Assembly: GCA_900471925.1 (NCBI GenBank)
Contig: UCGV01000024.1
Span: 248,001-312,000, forward strand
Origin: Hyphomicrobiales bacterium
GTDB taxonomy: Bacteria > Pseudomonadota > Alphaproteobacteria > Rhizobiales > Rhizobiaceae
Reading direction: 5' to 3'
DNA: 64,000 nt
Below are positions 8,065-16,980 of the stretch, in pieces. The notes beneath the pieces were generated by a model. That model was not told the origin of the DNA. It did no database searches and was given only the letters and a program-made list of their open reading frames with translations. Within the stretch, counting starts at the first letter, position 1. Every line of letters starts with the position of its first letter. Both the position numbers and the translations under genes were made by a program.

Positions 8065-9221
8065 CGCGCGATCCATTGGTCGCCGACGGCAAAGCGCGCC
8101 TTGAGCAGGCATTCCTCGTATTCGGCTTCATCCGTGGAATCGAAGACGATGCCGCCGCCGACATTGAAGACGGCCCTGCCGCCCTCAAACAGCGTCATGG
8201 TGCGGATGGCGACGGAGAAGCGCATGGCACCCTCGGGAGAAATCATGCCGATCGCACCGCAATAGGCATCGCGCGGTCCGTCTTCGAGGTCGTGGAGAAT
8301 TTCCATGGCGCGGATCTTCGGGGCGCCGGTTATCGAGCCGCAGGGGAAGAGTGCGGCGAATATATCCTTGATGGAAAGATCAGGCAGGAGTCGTGCTTGG
8401 ACGTGGCTGACCATCTGGTGGACGGTCGGATAGGTCTCGACTTCGAAGAGCTTGGGAACGCTGAGCGTGCCGACTTGCGAAATGCGTGAGACATCGTTGC
8501 GCAGGAGATCGACGATCATGCGGTTTTCCGCCTGCGTCTTGATATCCGCCTTCATGGTTTCGACGATTTCGGCATCTTCAGCAGGCGTCGAGCCACGTTT
8601 GGCCGTGCCCTTCATCGGATGTGTCTCGATCCAGCCGCCCTTGTCGATGCGGAAAAACAGTTCCGGCGAGCGGGACAGAATGATCGGGCCGCCGAGATCG
8701 ACGTAAGCACCATATCTGACCGGCTGGCGGTCGATGAGCGACCAGAATGCGGCAAGCGGATCGCCGTTCCAGCGGGCTTCGATCGGCATGGTCAAATTGG
8801 CCTGGTAGATATCGCCAAGGCGCAGATGCCGGTGAAGGCGTTCGAAACGCTCTTTATATATATCGAAATTCCAGCCGGCTTTCGGCGACGCCAGGAATTC
8901 TTCGTTTTCCTGGCGCTGTCTCGGTCTTGCCAGCGGATGGTCGTCCGGTTGCGGCGCATCGAAGATGCCGAAGAGCAGGAGCGGTGTTTCGCGATCATCT
9001 TCCGCGAAGGGAGCGAGCTTTTCTTCGAAGAGATGGCCTGCCTCATAGGCCATGTAGCCGGCAAGCCATTTGCCGGCCTTGTGCGCCTCTTCCATCCGCT
9101 GCAGCGCCGGCAGGACTTCCGCCTTCGTCCGGGCGACGATCATGTTTTCGGGACCGGCGAAGAGCATGACTTCGCCGGTCGTGTCGTCCCGGAACAGGAT
9201 GAAGGGTTCGGAGGCTGCCAT
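8061..9221 (-). CDS. pabB: Aminodeoxychorismate synthase component I
   Basis: Uses chorismate and ammonia to make 4-amino-4-deoxychorismate for p-aminobenzoate and folate. The 386-residue protein is a chorismate-binding enzyme with a shortened N-terminal region. THPMKGTAKRGSTP, ENRMIVDLLRNDVSRI and the near-C-terminal LFPCGSITGAPKIRAMEI are the family signatures. It lies 33 bases after pepF and overlaps pabC by four bases. No glutamine amidotransferase (PabA) is present in the window; it would be supplied from elsewhere or shared with TrpG. The pairing with pabC makes anthranilate synthase unlikely. Confidence 0.92.
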   Translation of the reverse strand: MAASEPFILFRDDTTGEVMLFAGPENMIVARTKAEVLPALQRMEEAHKAGKWLAGYMAYEAGHLFEEKLAPFAEDDRETPLLLFGIFDAPQPDDHPLARPRQRQENEEFLASPKAGWNFDIYKERFERLHRHLRLGDIYQANLTMPIEARWNGDPLAAFWSLIDRQPVRYGAYVDLGGPIILSRSPELFFRIDKGGWIETHPMKGTAKRGSTPAEDAEIVETMKADIKTQAENRMIVDLLRNDVSRISQVGTLSVPKLFEVETYPTVHQMVSHVQARLLPDLSIKDIFAALFPCGSITGAPKIRAMEILHDLEDGPRDAYCGAIGMISPEGAMRFSVAIRTMTLFEGGRAVFNVGGGIVFDSTDEAEYEECLLKARFAVGDQWIAR

Positions 9222-9254
9222 TGCCTTTCCAGCTAAGGTGCAGGATTTCGGCAG

Positions 9255-11108
9255 TTATGCCTTGTCCAGTGCCTCGAGTTCGTCGATCAGCCCTTCGATC
9301 ATCGACAAGCCTTTGCTCCAGAAGGACGGGTCGGTTGCATCGAGGCCGAAGGGCTTCAGCAGTTCGGAATGATGCTTGGTGCCGCCGGCCTTCAGCAGTT
9401 CGAAATACTTGTCCTGAAAGCCCGTCTCGGCCTTCTGGTAGACGGCGTAAAGCGAGTTCACGAGGCAGTCGCCGAAGGCATAGGCATAGACATAGAAGGG
9501 CGAGTGGATGAAGTGGGGGATATAGGCCCAGTAGGTCTCGTAACCCTCCGAAATCTTGATCGCCGGGCCGAGGCTGTCGGCCTGGACCGAGAGCCAGAGT
9601 TCACCGATGTCATCAGCCGTCAGCTCGCCGGCCTTGCGGGCGGTGTGAACCTTGCGCTCGAATTCGTAGAAGGCGATCTGGCGTACGACCGTATTGATCA
9701 TGTCCTCGACCTTCTGGGCGAGCATGACCTTGCGCTCGCGCTTGTCGGTCGTGCGGTTCAGCAGCGCACGGAAGGTCAGCATTTCGCCGAAGACGGAAGC
9801 GGTTTCGGCAAGCGTCAATGGCGTCTGGCACATGAGTGCGCCCTGTGCGCCGGCGAGAACCTGATGAACGCCGTGGCCGAGTTCATGGGCGAGCGTCATC
9901 ACATCGCGCGGCTTGCCCATGTAATTGACGAGCACGTAGGGATGGGCCGACGGAACGGTCGGATGGGCAAAGGCGCCTGGCGCTTTGCCGGGACGAACGG
10001 GGGCGTCGATCCACTGCTCGTCAAAGAAGCGCCCTGCGATTGCAGCCATTTCCGGCGCGAAATTGTCGTATGCCGAGAGCACTGTCTCCTTGGCTTCGGA
10101 CCAGGAGATGATGGCGCTGGAGGTTTCCGGAAGCGGCGCATTGCGATCCCAGAAATTCATCTGCTCCATGCCGAGCCATTTCGCCTTCATCTTATAATAG
10201 CGATGCGACAGACGCGGATAGGCTTCCTTTACCGCAGCCGCGAGGGCATCGACGACTTCGCGCTCGACGCGGTTGGCCAAATGGCGGCTGTCGGCGATAT
10301 CTTCGAAGCCGCGCCAGCGGTCGGCGATTTCCTTGTCCTTGGCGAGCGTGTTGGTGATGAGCGTGAAGACGCGGATATTGGTCTTGAAGGTTTCGGCGAG
10401 CGCCATTGCCGCCTTGCGGCGAACCTCCGGATCCTTTTCCTGCAGCATGTTCAGGGTCACTTCGAGCGGCAGCTTCTCGCCGTCGATTTCGAAGCGCAGT
10501 TCCGCCATGGTCTCATCGAAGAGGCGGTTGAAGGCGGCAGCTGAAGTCATCGACTTTTCGAGGAAGAGCTGTTCCAGCTTGTCTTCGAGCTGGTAGGGCT
10601 TGTCCTGGCGCAGATCGACCAGCCAGGGGCGATAGTGGCCGGCAAGCGGATCGTTTGCCATGCAGGCATCGATGGCGGCATCGTCAATGCGGTTCAGCTC
10701 AAGGGCAAAGAACAGCAGCCGGCCGGAATAGTCCGTCAGCTTGGCCTGCACGTCGCCGTAGAGTTTGCCATTTGCCGGGTTGGACGTGTCAGAGAAATAG
10801 GTGAGGCCGGCAAAGGAGCCGAGACGGCCCATGATGTCGTCGAGCGCTTCATATTCCTTCAGCGCCTGGCCGATGCCCTCCTCGCCCTTCTTCGTGGCCG
10901 CGTCGGCCAGCTTGCCCTTCCATTTGGCTTCGAAATCCGATGCAGCCTTGCCGGCTTTTTCCATATCGGAAACGAAAGCGGTCGATGTGGCCGAAGGGTA
11001 GAGATCCTGGAGCCGCCAGGAAGGAAGCTCGCCAAGAGCCGGGTCCACTGCTGCGGCGGCAGTCGTTGCCGAACGGTAAAGATCGGCGTGCGCAAGCATA
11101 TGTCTCAT
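9255..11108 (-). CDS. pepF: M3-family oligoendopeptidase F
   Basis: A cytoplasmic zinc metallopeptidase that trims oligopeptides. The 617 residues match PepF. The M3 zinc site HELGHGVHQ is present in MTLAHELGHGVHQVLAGAQG, with the third ligand expected in LAETASVFGEM about 25 residues on. The helical N-terminal domain begins LGELPSWRLQDLYPS. The ATG at 11108 has GAGGAACC eight bases upstream. It opens the pepF-pabB-pabC-YCII-DUF3445 operon; the metabolic link to folate genes is not obvious. The upstream region carries two dyads (11133-11170 and 11193-11223). Confidence 0.93.
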   Translation of the reverse strand: MRHMLAHADLYRSATTAAAAVDPALGELPSWRLQDLYPSATSTAFVSDMEKAGKAASDFEAKWKGKLADAATKKGEEGIGQALKEYEALDDIMGRLGSFAGLTYFSDTSNPANGKLYGDVQAKLTDYSGRLLFFALELNRIDDAAIDACMANDPLAGHYRPWLVDLRQDKPYQLEDKLEQLFLEKSMTSAAAFNRLFDETMAELRFEIDGEKLPLEVTLNMLQEKDPEVRRKAAMALAETFKTNIRVFTLITNTLAKDKEIADRWRGFEDIADSRHLANRVEREVVDALAAAVKEAYPRLSHRYYKMKAKWLGMEQMNFWDRNAPLPETSSAIISWSEAKETVLSAYDNFAPEMAAIAGRFFDEQWIDAPVRPGKAPGAFAHPTVPSAHPYVLVNYMGKPRDVMTLAHELGHGVHQVLAGAQGALMCQTPLTLAETASVFGEMLTFRALLNRTTDKRERKVMLAQKVEDMINTVVRQIAFYEFERKVHTARKAGELTADDIGELWLSVQADSLGPAIKISEGYETYWAYIPHFIHSPFYVYAYAFGDCLVNSLYAVYQKAETGFQDKYFELLKAGGTKHHSELLKPFGLDATDPSFWSKGLSMIEGLIDELEALDKA

Positions 11109-11132
11109 GGGGCGGTTCCTCTTCCTCTTTTA

Positions 11133-11223
11133 TGACAGGTTTGACTCTCTAAGCGCCCTAATGCCTGTCAGCAAGGGTTTTTCGGCGCGAAAACAGCCCT
11201 GTTGCGGCACGAAAACGGGCTGT
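11133..11223. promoter_or_regulatory. Two inverted repeats between pepF and the response-regulator gene
   Basis: TGACAGG (11133-11139) is inverted as CCTGTCA (11164-11170), and ACAGCCC (11193-11199) as GGGCTGT (11217-11223). The divergent genes pepF (minus) and the regulator (plus) must both be expressed from this 208-base gap. Whether the repeats are operators is unknown. Confidence 0.35.
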
Positions 11224-11316
11224 CACAACAGTTAAAATGCAATTGTTTCTCAAAACAGGATGTTCAAGCCTTTCTGTCAGAGTGCGCTCTATGGTTTCGC
11301 ATGAAGTGAGGCGACA

Positions 11317-12861
11317 ATGACCGGTTACAATGAGCTCAAGGGAGCAGGGCAGATCCTCGTGGTCGAGGACGATCCCGTCCAGCGCCGCCTGCTCAAGAAC
11401 GCAATCGAGCGTAACGGCCATGTGGTGCATCAGGCCGAAAACGGTCGCATCGGGCTGGAAATGGTGAAGCGCGACCCCAGCCTTTACAATGTCATCGTGC
11501 TTGATCTGATGATGCCGGAAATGACCGGCCTCGAATTTCTCGAGGCGCTGCATGATTTCGGTACACAGATCCCGGTCATCGTCCAGACGGGGCAGGGCGG
11601 TATCGAAACGGTCGTGCAGGCCATGCGTGCCGGCGCCTTCGATTTCGTCGTCAAGCCGGTTTCGCCGGAGCGTATCAGCACGTCGATTTCCAACGCGATG
11701 AAGCTCGACCAGCGTGAGGTGAAGGCCCGTGCAGGCCGCCGTTCGCGTTCGGGCTCAGTCGGTTTCGACGATATCGTTTCGGCAAGCCCGGCGATGATCC
11801 GCGTCATCGATCTGGCGCAGCGTGCCGCGCAGTCCAACATTCCGGTCGTGCTCGAAGGTGAATCGGGCGTCGGCAAGGAGCTGGTGGCACGTGCCATCCA
11901 GTCGGGCGGCGATCGCGCCAACAAACCGTTCGTCACGGTCAACTGCGGCGCCATTCCGCACAATCTGGTCGAAAGCATTCTCTTCGGCCATGAGAAGGGC
12001 GCCTTCACCGGCGCGACCGAAAAGCATATCGGCAAGTTCATGGAAGCCGATGGCGGCACCATCTTCCTCGACGAAATCGGCGATCTGCCGCTCGAAGTAC
12101 AGGTGAAGCTGCTGCGCGCCGTACAGCAGGGCGAGATCGAGACCGTCGGCGCGCGCACGGCGCACAAGGTCAATGTCCGCCTCATCTCGGCGACCAACAA
12201 GGATCTGATCGAAGAGGTCAAGAACGGCCACTTCCGCGAAGATCTCTATTATCGCCTGAACGTCTTCCCGATCACCATTCCGGCGCTGCGCAAGCGCAAG
12301 GAAGACATTCCGCATCTGGTGCGCGTCTTTGCCGACCGCTTCTCCAGCGAGCAGAAGAACGGCCGCCGCATGACGGTGAGTGCCGGTGCGCTGGCGCTGC
12401 TGACCGCCTATGACTGGCCGGGCAATATCCGCCAGCTCGAAAATGCGATCTTCCGCGCCGTCGTGCTGGCCGAAGGTCCGGAGCTGACGGAAACGGATTT
12501 CCCGCAGATCGCCGCCCAGCTTCCGGAATATGATGTTGTGGATCATCTGGCGCTGGTTGCCGACAATTCGCATCTCGATCCGGACGCGGAATTTCCAGAG
12601 GATTACCAGGCTGCATCCGTTTCCGAGACGATGCGTCGCGGGGCGGAAGCGCCAGACAACGCGATCCCGAGCGTCAATCAGGCCGGTGATGTTCGCCGTC
12701 TTGCCGATGTCGAGGAAGAATTGATTCGTTTCGCCCTCAAATTCTATCGAGGACAAATGAGTCAAGTGGCGAGAAAGCTAGGTATCGGGCGATCCACACT
12801 TTATCGGAAGCTCAAGGATTACGGTATCGACCCCGACAATCCTCAGAAAGACGCAGCATAG
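11317..12861 (+). CDS. Sigma-54-dependent response regulator (NtrC type)
   Basis: A two-component regulator of 514 residues. Residues about 11-130 are a receiver with the acidic pair EDD and the phospho-acceptor Asp63 (VLDLMMPEMTG). The AAA+ domain (about 150-390) has Walker A GESGVGKE, the sigma-54-contacting loop GAFTGA, and Walker B GGTIFLDEIGD. The C-terminus has a Fis-type helix-turn-helix (QVARKLGIGRSTLYRKLKDYG). All parts are intact, so it should activate RpoN-dependent promoters. A linker of about 90 residues rich in acidic residues joins AAA+ and DNA-binding parts. No sensor kinase is adjacent, so it is an orphan here and its targets cannot be named. Confidence 0.93.
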   Translation: MTGYNELKGAGQILVVEDDPVQRRLLKNAIERNGHVVHQAENGRIGLEMVKRDPSLYNVIVLDLMMPEMTGLEFLEALHDFGTQIPVIVQTGQGGIETVVQAMRAGAFDFVVKPVSPERISTSISNAMKLDQREVKARAGRRSRSGSVGFDDIVSASPAMIRVIDLAQRAAQSNIPVVLEGESGVGKELVARAIQSGGDRANKPFVTVNCGAIPHNLVESILFGHEKGAFTGATEKHIGKFMEADGGTIFLDEIGDLPLEVQVKLLRAVQQGEIETVGARTAHKVNVRLISATNKDLIEEVKNGHFREDLYYRLNVFPITIPALRKRKEDIPHLVRVFADRFSSEQKNGRRMTVSAGALALLTAYDWPGNIRQLENAIFRAVVLAEGPELTETDFPQIAAQLPEYDVVDHLALVADNSHLDPDAEFPEDYQAASVSETMRRGAEAPDNAIPSVNQAGDVRRLADVEEELIRFALKFYRGQMSQVARKLGIGRSTLYRKLKDYGIDPDNPQKDAA

Positions 12862-12955
12862 AGTGCTTTTTATTAACAAAAAGGCAACCACGTTTCGTTA
12901 CCCTCCATAAACCACTTGTTAGCGGCTCGTTCACTATGTAAAGAAAAGGTTGATC

Positions 12956-12982
12956 ATGTGTGGCATTTTTGCCATCGTGTGA
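12956..12982 (+). other. Eight-codon reading frame resembling a class II amidotransferase start
   Basis: ATG at 12956 reads MCGIFAIV and then TGA. An AAGG-type ribosome site lies seven bases upstream. Class II glutamine amidotransferases (GlmS, AsnB, PurF) start with Met-Cys-Gly-Ile-Phe/Val-Gly/Ala-Ile, the cysteine being catalytic. It may be a gene remnant, a leader peptide or chance. It lies 58 bases upstream of the DUF882 gene. Confidence 0.3.
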
Positions 12983-13039
12983 CCGCAATTGACAGCCATT
13001 TGAGACAGCACGGACATTGACTGTCTGACGGGGATCGAG

Positions 13040-14923
13040 TTGCCGAATCTGAATGGGAATACCAAGCCTTCGCGCTTGAGCTGGCGCTCGGCGCGCGCCA
13101 AGATTGGCGGAAAGGCAATTAGGACGGCAATGGCCGCCCTTCTTGCACTCGCGGTTTCCTCACCGGTATTCGTAGGCACACCGTCTCAGGCCGCTGGTGA
13201 AACCCGCAGCCTGAAGCTCTATTTCATCCATACCGGCGAAAAGGCTGTCATCACCTACAAGCGCAACGGCAAGTTCGACCCCAAGGGTCTTGAGCAGCTC
13301 AACCGCTTCCTGCGTGACTGGCGCAAGAACCAGCCGACGAAGATGGACCCGCGCCTCTTCGACCTGATCTGGGAAGTATACCGTCAGTCCGGCTCCAGGG
13401 ATTATATCAATGTCGTCTGCGGTTTCCGCTCGCCGGGCACCAACGAGATGCTGCGCGGTCGTTCGCGCAATTCCGGCGTCGCGGAAAAGAGCCAGCATAT
13501 GCTCGGCAAGGCGATGGACTTCTTCATTCCCGACGTGAAGCTCGCCACGCTGCGCGGCATCGGCATGAAGATGCAGGTCGGCGGTGTCGGCTTCTATCCG
13601 AAGTCCGGTTCGCCCTTCGTGCACATGGATGTTGGCGGCGTTCGCGCATGGCCGCGCATGAGCCGTGACGAACTGGTCAAGCTCTTCCCGGACGGCAACA
13701 CGATTCATATTCCCGCCGACGGCAGGCCCTTGCCTGGCTACCAGCAGGCGATGGCCGACTACAAGCGCCGCATGTCGAACGGCAGCCAGATCGTCATGGC
13801 AAGCGCAGCCGATGTTGCTTCCGATGACGAGCCCCGCAAGCAGAAGACGCTGTTTGCCGTGCTCTTCGGCGGTGGTGCCGATGAGGAAGAGGATAATTCG
13901 GAGGATAGCACGCCGGTGGCCGTGGCCAAGGCGACGCCGCCGAAGGCAGAGGCCGTTCCGGCAGCCGAGCCGCAGCCGCAACCGCAGACCGAGGTTGCCA
14001 GCGTGAATGCGCCGGTGCCGCAGGTTCGCCCTGCTTTCAGCAACCAGCTTGCCGGCAATGAGGTTGCCAATGCGCTGGTGCAGCCGTCTGCCGGCAATGC
14101 CGCTCAGCAGGCTCTGGCCGCCATGCCGGCAGGCCAGGTGCAGGAACCTGAGCATTTTGCCGATCTCAGCGGTTACAGCATTCCGGTTCCCTCGCTGCTG
14201 GGGCAGCGTCGCGCTCCGGGTGATGCCGAACTCGCTTCCGTCGATCAGGGCCTGATACCGACGCCGGCCGAACGTCCCGCTGTTGCCGAAAATCTGCTTG
14301 CTGCGCAGGATGCCGATCCGGAGGCTGCAGAAGACGAGGCCGATCAGGATACGCTTTCGCCCGCCATGGCGGCGGCCCTTGCAAAGCAGCAGGATGAAGC
14401 TGGGCAAACGCAGGTTGCGGCCAACGCACCTTCCGAGCCTATGACGGTGGAGCAGGCAATCAATGCTGCAGCGCCTCCGAAGGTGGCCGTTCTCGACAAG
14501 CCGCCGATGCAGCTTGCCGCACTGGTACCGATGACCAAGTCCGCAAGCTTTGCTGAACCCGTCGCAGCACCGAAACCGGCGCCGAAGCATGCCGCCGTCG
14601 ACAGCCCGGTTGCACAGGGTCTGCCGACGAAGGGTGGTCGCCCGACCAAGCAGGAAGCCGAGGTTGCCGATGAAAGCCGCCAGGCGGTGCGCACGGAACC
14701 GAAGCTGACGCAGAAGATGATCTCGCAGTGGGCGCTTACCAATGCCCGCCTGGAGATGGCCTCCAAGAAGGTGCAGGCGCCGCGTTTCGTGAGCCAGGAA
14801 CTACGCGCGCAGCCGACAGCGGTCTATGCCGAAGGTTTCCAGAAGACCGCGTCGATCGATCCCGGCCGCTTCAGCGGCACGGCCGTCAACTTCATGGAAG
14901 TGCGCAAGTTCAACACACGTTGA
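13040..14923 (+). CDS. Secreted DUF882 (peptidase M15-like) protein with long C-terminal extension
   Basis: A 627-residue exported protein. A long N-terminal signal (basic region, then MAALLALAVSSPVF, about residues 31-52) precedes a DUF882 domain (about 55-225) related to M15 peptidases such as YcbK. It shows the conserved VVCGFRSPGTNEMLRG, SQHMLGKAMDFFIPDV and FVHMDVGGVRAWPRMSRDEL, with the likely zinc-binding histidines and aspartate. Such enzymes are thought to cut or bind peptidoglycan. The remaining 400 residues are Ala/Pro/Glu-rich and of low complexity. I chose the TTG at 13040 because GGGGATCGAG precedes it; an internal ATG at 13130 would still retain most of the signal peptide. A terminator follows. 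Confidence 0.85.
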   Translation: MPNLNGNTKPSRLSWRSARAKIGGKAIRTAMAALLALAVSSPVFVGTPSQAAGETRSLKLYFIHTGEKAVITYKRNGKFDPKGLEQLNRFLRDWRKNQPTKMDPRLFDLIWEVYRQSGSRDYINVVCGFRSPGTNEMLRGRSRNSGVAEKSQHMLGKAMDFFIPDVKLATLRGIGMKMQVGGVGFYPKSGSPFVHMDVGGVRAWPRMSRDELVKLFPDGNTIHIPADGRPLPGYQQAMADYKRRMSNGSQIVMASAADVASDDEPRKQKTLFAVLFGGGADEEEDNSEDSTPVAVAKATPPKAEAVPAAEPQPQPQTEVASVNAPVPQVRPAFSNQLAGNEVANALVQPSAGNAAQQALAAMPAGQVQEPEHFADLSGYSIPVPSLLGQRRAPGDAELASVDQGLIPTPAERPAVAENLLAAQDADPEAAEDEADQDTLSPAMAAALAKQQDEAGQTQVAANAPSEPMTVEQAINAAAPPKVAVLDKPPMQLAALVPMTKSASFAEPVAAPKPAPKHAAVDSPVAQGLPTKGGRPTKQEAEVADESRQAVRTEPKLTQKMISQWALTNARLEMASKKVQAPRFVSQELRAQPTAVYAEGFQKTASIDPGRFSGTAVNFMEVRKFNTR

Positions 14924-14947
14924 GCCACCAAGTCATTTAGATCATGA

Positions 14948-14977
14948 GCCGTCGGACCTCGCCCGGCGGCTTTTTTT
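14948..14977 (+). terminator. Rho-independent terminator behind the DUF882 gene
   Basis: GCCGTCGG pairs with CCGGCGGC (one G-T pair) around ACCTCGC and is followed by seven T. Confidence 0.85.
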
Positions 14978-15109
14978 GCATTGATGCCCGGCAATGCGAA
15001 AATTGGCTTTATTATCTTAAGGAGATATTCAGAAGGTCACCTTACCAAAGGTTGCATTCTTCCGTCGATCTTCGGGTGCGCTTGTATGAATGCAGGTGAA
15101 GGAAGTGGC

Positions 15110-16252
15110 ATGATTGCCACCGGTGCCGGGCGCCGGCACGATCTCGATTTTATTCGCGTCACCGTTTTCGGTCTGCTGATCATCTATCATACGGGACTTG
15201 TATTCGGGACAAAGGGTTTCCCTATCAAGGCGGACACGATCAGCGGCTCGTTCGACCTCGTTTCGCTGGCCCTTCATCCATGGCGCATGAGCCTTCTGTT
15301 CATGCTGTCAGGAATGGTGACTGCTGAACTCTTTTTGCGTCGTTCGCCGCAAGCGGTGCGTTCCCTTCGTTCAGTGCAACTGTTGCCGGCATTTCTATTC
15401 GGTATTTTCGTGCTCGTGCCGCCGCAGATCTATGCGGCTCTTTCGACGCGTTACGGTCTGACCGATCCCTATCTGGATTTCTGGGGGAGCTATCTGACAT
15501 TCGGCCATTTCACTCTGGCCGATGGAACGGAAGTGTCGCTGCTTTCGATGCAGCACCTCTGGTTTCTTATCTATCTGTGGATTTACACGGTGATCTTCAC
15601 GGGGCTTGCCGAATTGCCGGCCTTTACCGGGCTGTTTCAGGATCGGGCTGCCACGATCCTGCGCGGGCGCCGGCTCCTGCTTTGGCCGATTGCCTATCTG
15701 GCGCTGCTGTTGCTGACCGTCTATCCGATCTTTGAGGAGGCGTCGGGCATCCTGGACGATGGTCACGCCCATATCGTCTATCTCTCATTCTTCGCCGCCG
15801 GTTTCGCATTGATGCGCAGCGCGCAATTCTGGGAGGACGTGGTCAGGTGGCGGCATCAGGCGCTGGCAATTGCCGTCTTCTGCTTCATGGCGCTTGCCAT
15901 TTCCGATGAGTATACGGCCACGGCATCAGGTCCGGTGGCAGCGTTGCCGGCGGTGGCAACCTCGGCGTTTCAATGGTGCGCGATCCTGGCAATTCTTGGC
16001 TACGCGCATGTCCATATCCATAAGCAGAACGCCCTCATCACCTACCTCAACAAGGGAGTGCTGACCTACTATGTCCTGCATCAGACGGTGATCGTCGTGC
16101 TTGCGCTCTGGCTGAAAAACACAGTCGGGCTGACGGCTGCCCATTTCTGGCCCATCGTCTTCGTCACATCACTCGTCTGTCTTGTCGCCTACGAAGTGTG
16201 GCGGCGGCTCTCGCCGATCTGGCGGCCGGTGCGAAAGGCTATCGCGTCGTGA
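15110..16252 (+). CDS. Acyltransferase-3 family membrane protein
   Basis: An integral membrane protein of about 380 residues with some ten hydrophobic segments. RRHDLDFIRVTVFGLLIIYHTGLVFG near the N-terminus and PWRMSLLFMLSGM fit the acyltransferase-3 family (OpgC/OafA/NodX type), which acylates sugars, glucans or surface polysaccharides using a conserved membrane histidine. Closest in character is OpgC, which succinylates periplasmic glucans. I chose the ATG at 15110 (GAAGGAAG just upstream); ATG 15086 and a start at 14981 are in the same frame. It stands alone, so its substrate is open. Confidence 0.82.
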   Translation: MIATGAGRRHDLDFIRVTVFGLLIIYHTGLVFGTKGFPIKADTISGSFDLVSLALHPWRMSLLFMLSGMVTAELFLRRSPQAVRSLRSVQLLPAFLFGIFVLVPPQIYAALSTRYGLTDPYLDFWGSYLTFGHFTLADGTEVSLLSMQHLWFLIYLWIYTVIFTGLAELPAFTGLFQDRAATILRGRRLLLWPIAYLALLLLTVYPIFEEASGILDDGHAHIVYLSFFAAGFALMRSAQFWEDVVRWRHQALAIAVFCFMALAISDEYTATASGPVAALPAVATSAFQWCAILAILGYAHVHIHKQNALITYLNKGVLTYYVLHQTVIVVLALWLKNTVGLTAAHFWPIVFVTSLVCLVAYEVWRRLSPIWRPVRKAIAS

Positions 16253-16255
16253 AAA

Positions 16256-16282
16256 AGAAAAGCCGCCACGAAGGCGGCTTTC
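16256..16282 (-). terminator. Terminator between the acyltransferase and gapR genes
   Basis: AAGCCGCC and GGCGGCTT form a stem around ACGAA. Reading leftwards it is followed by TTTCTTTTTC, so it ends gapR transcripts; it may also stop the convergent acyltransferase transcript. Confidence 0.75.
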
Positions 16283-16304
16283 GGGCAGTCGATCCGAGCA
16301 GGAC

Positions 16305-16568
16305 TCAGCCTTCCGGCGGCGACTCGATCATGCCGAGCGCGTGCAGATAGGTATCGAGGATCGCATCTTCTTCCATGCGTTCCTGCTCGTCCTTCTTGCG
16401 CAGTGCTACGACCTTCTTGAGGATCTTGGTGTCGAAGCCCATGCCCTTGGCTTCGCCGTAGACGTCCTTGATGTCGTCGGCGATGGTCTTCTTTTCTTCT
16501 TCCAGGCGTTCAATGCGCTCGACAAAAGCGCGAAGCTGATCGCGGGCGACGCCATGTGCATCAGACAT
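16305..16568 (-). CDS. gapR: GapR family (DUF2312) nucleoid-associated protein
   Basis: An 87-residue, mostly helical protein that fills the DUF2312 family: DQLRAFVERIERLEEEKKTI, an internal KDVYGEAKGMGFDTKILKKVV, and RKKDEQERMEEDAILDTYL. In Caulobacter this family is GapR, which encircles overtwisted DNA ahead of forks and polymerases and helps topoisomerases. The first helix is a coiled-coil dimerisation region. It has its own terminator. The rhizobial role is inferred from the family. Confidence 0.9.
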   Translation of the reverse strand: MSDAHGVARDQLRAFVERIERLEEEKKTIADDIKDVYGEAKGMGFDTKILKKVVALRKKDEQERMEEDAILDTYLHALGMIESPPEG

Positions 16569-16657
16569 CGTGTTCTCCTGATTTCGGGATATGCATCGGG
16601 TTGCCAGTGACTGCCGCGAAGTGCCGCCAGCGTCAAGGCGCTTTGAGGCCGTATGGC

Positions 16658-16963
16658 CTATTTGTGCGGGTTGTTCACCTCAAAAGCGGCCTTTTGCACA
16701 GGCGAAGCTTCCGCCTGATGAAGGTTCTTCCAGTCTTCGTAGGGCATGCCGTAGACGATCTCGCGCGATTCGTCCTTGCTGATATCGACGCCTTCGGCTT
16801 CCGCCGCCTCGCGATACCAGTTGGACAGGCAGTTGCGGCAGAAGCCGGCAAGGTTCATCAGGTCGATGTTCTGCACGTCGGTGCGTTCGCGAAGATGGGC
16901 GACGAGCCGACGAAAGGCGGCGGCCTCGAATTCCGTCTGTTGTTCTTTGCTGAGCTCAGTCAT
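16658..16963 (-). CDS. DUF1244 family protein
   Basis: A 101-residue protein whose centre matches DUF1244, a short alphaproteobacterial family: FRRLVAHLRERTDVQNIDLMNLAGFCRNCLSNWYREAAE and IVYGMPYEDWKN. The FCRNC pair of cysteines is conserved and may bind metal or form a disulphide. The function is not known. The ATG at 16963 follows the amidohydrolase stop codon by 17 bases, so the two are probably one transcript. Confidence 0.85.
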   Translation of the reverse strand: MTELSKEQQTEFEAAAFRRLVAHLRERTDVQNIDLMNLAGFCRNCLSNWYREAAEAEGVDISKDESREIVYGMPYEDWKNLHQAEASPVQKAAFEVNNPHK

Positions 16964-16980
16964 GGACCGGGTTCCTTCCT

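Noticed and set aside
12989..13017. TTGACA with a 17-base spacer upstream of the DUF882 gene
   Set aside because: The -10 hexamer GGACAT is a poor match, so I did not list it as a promoter.
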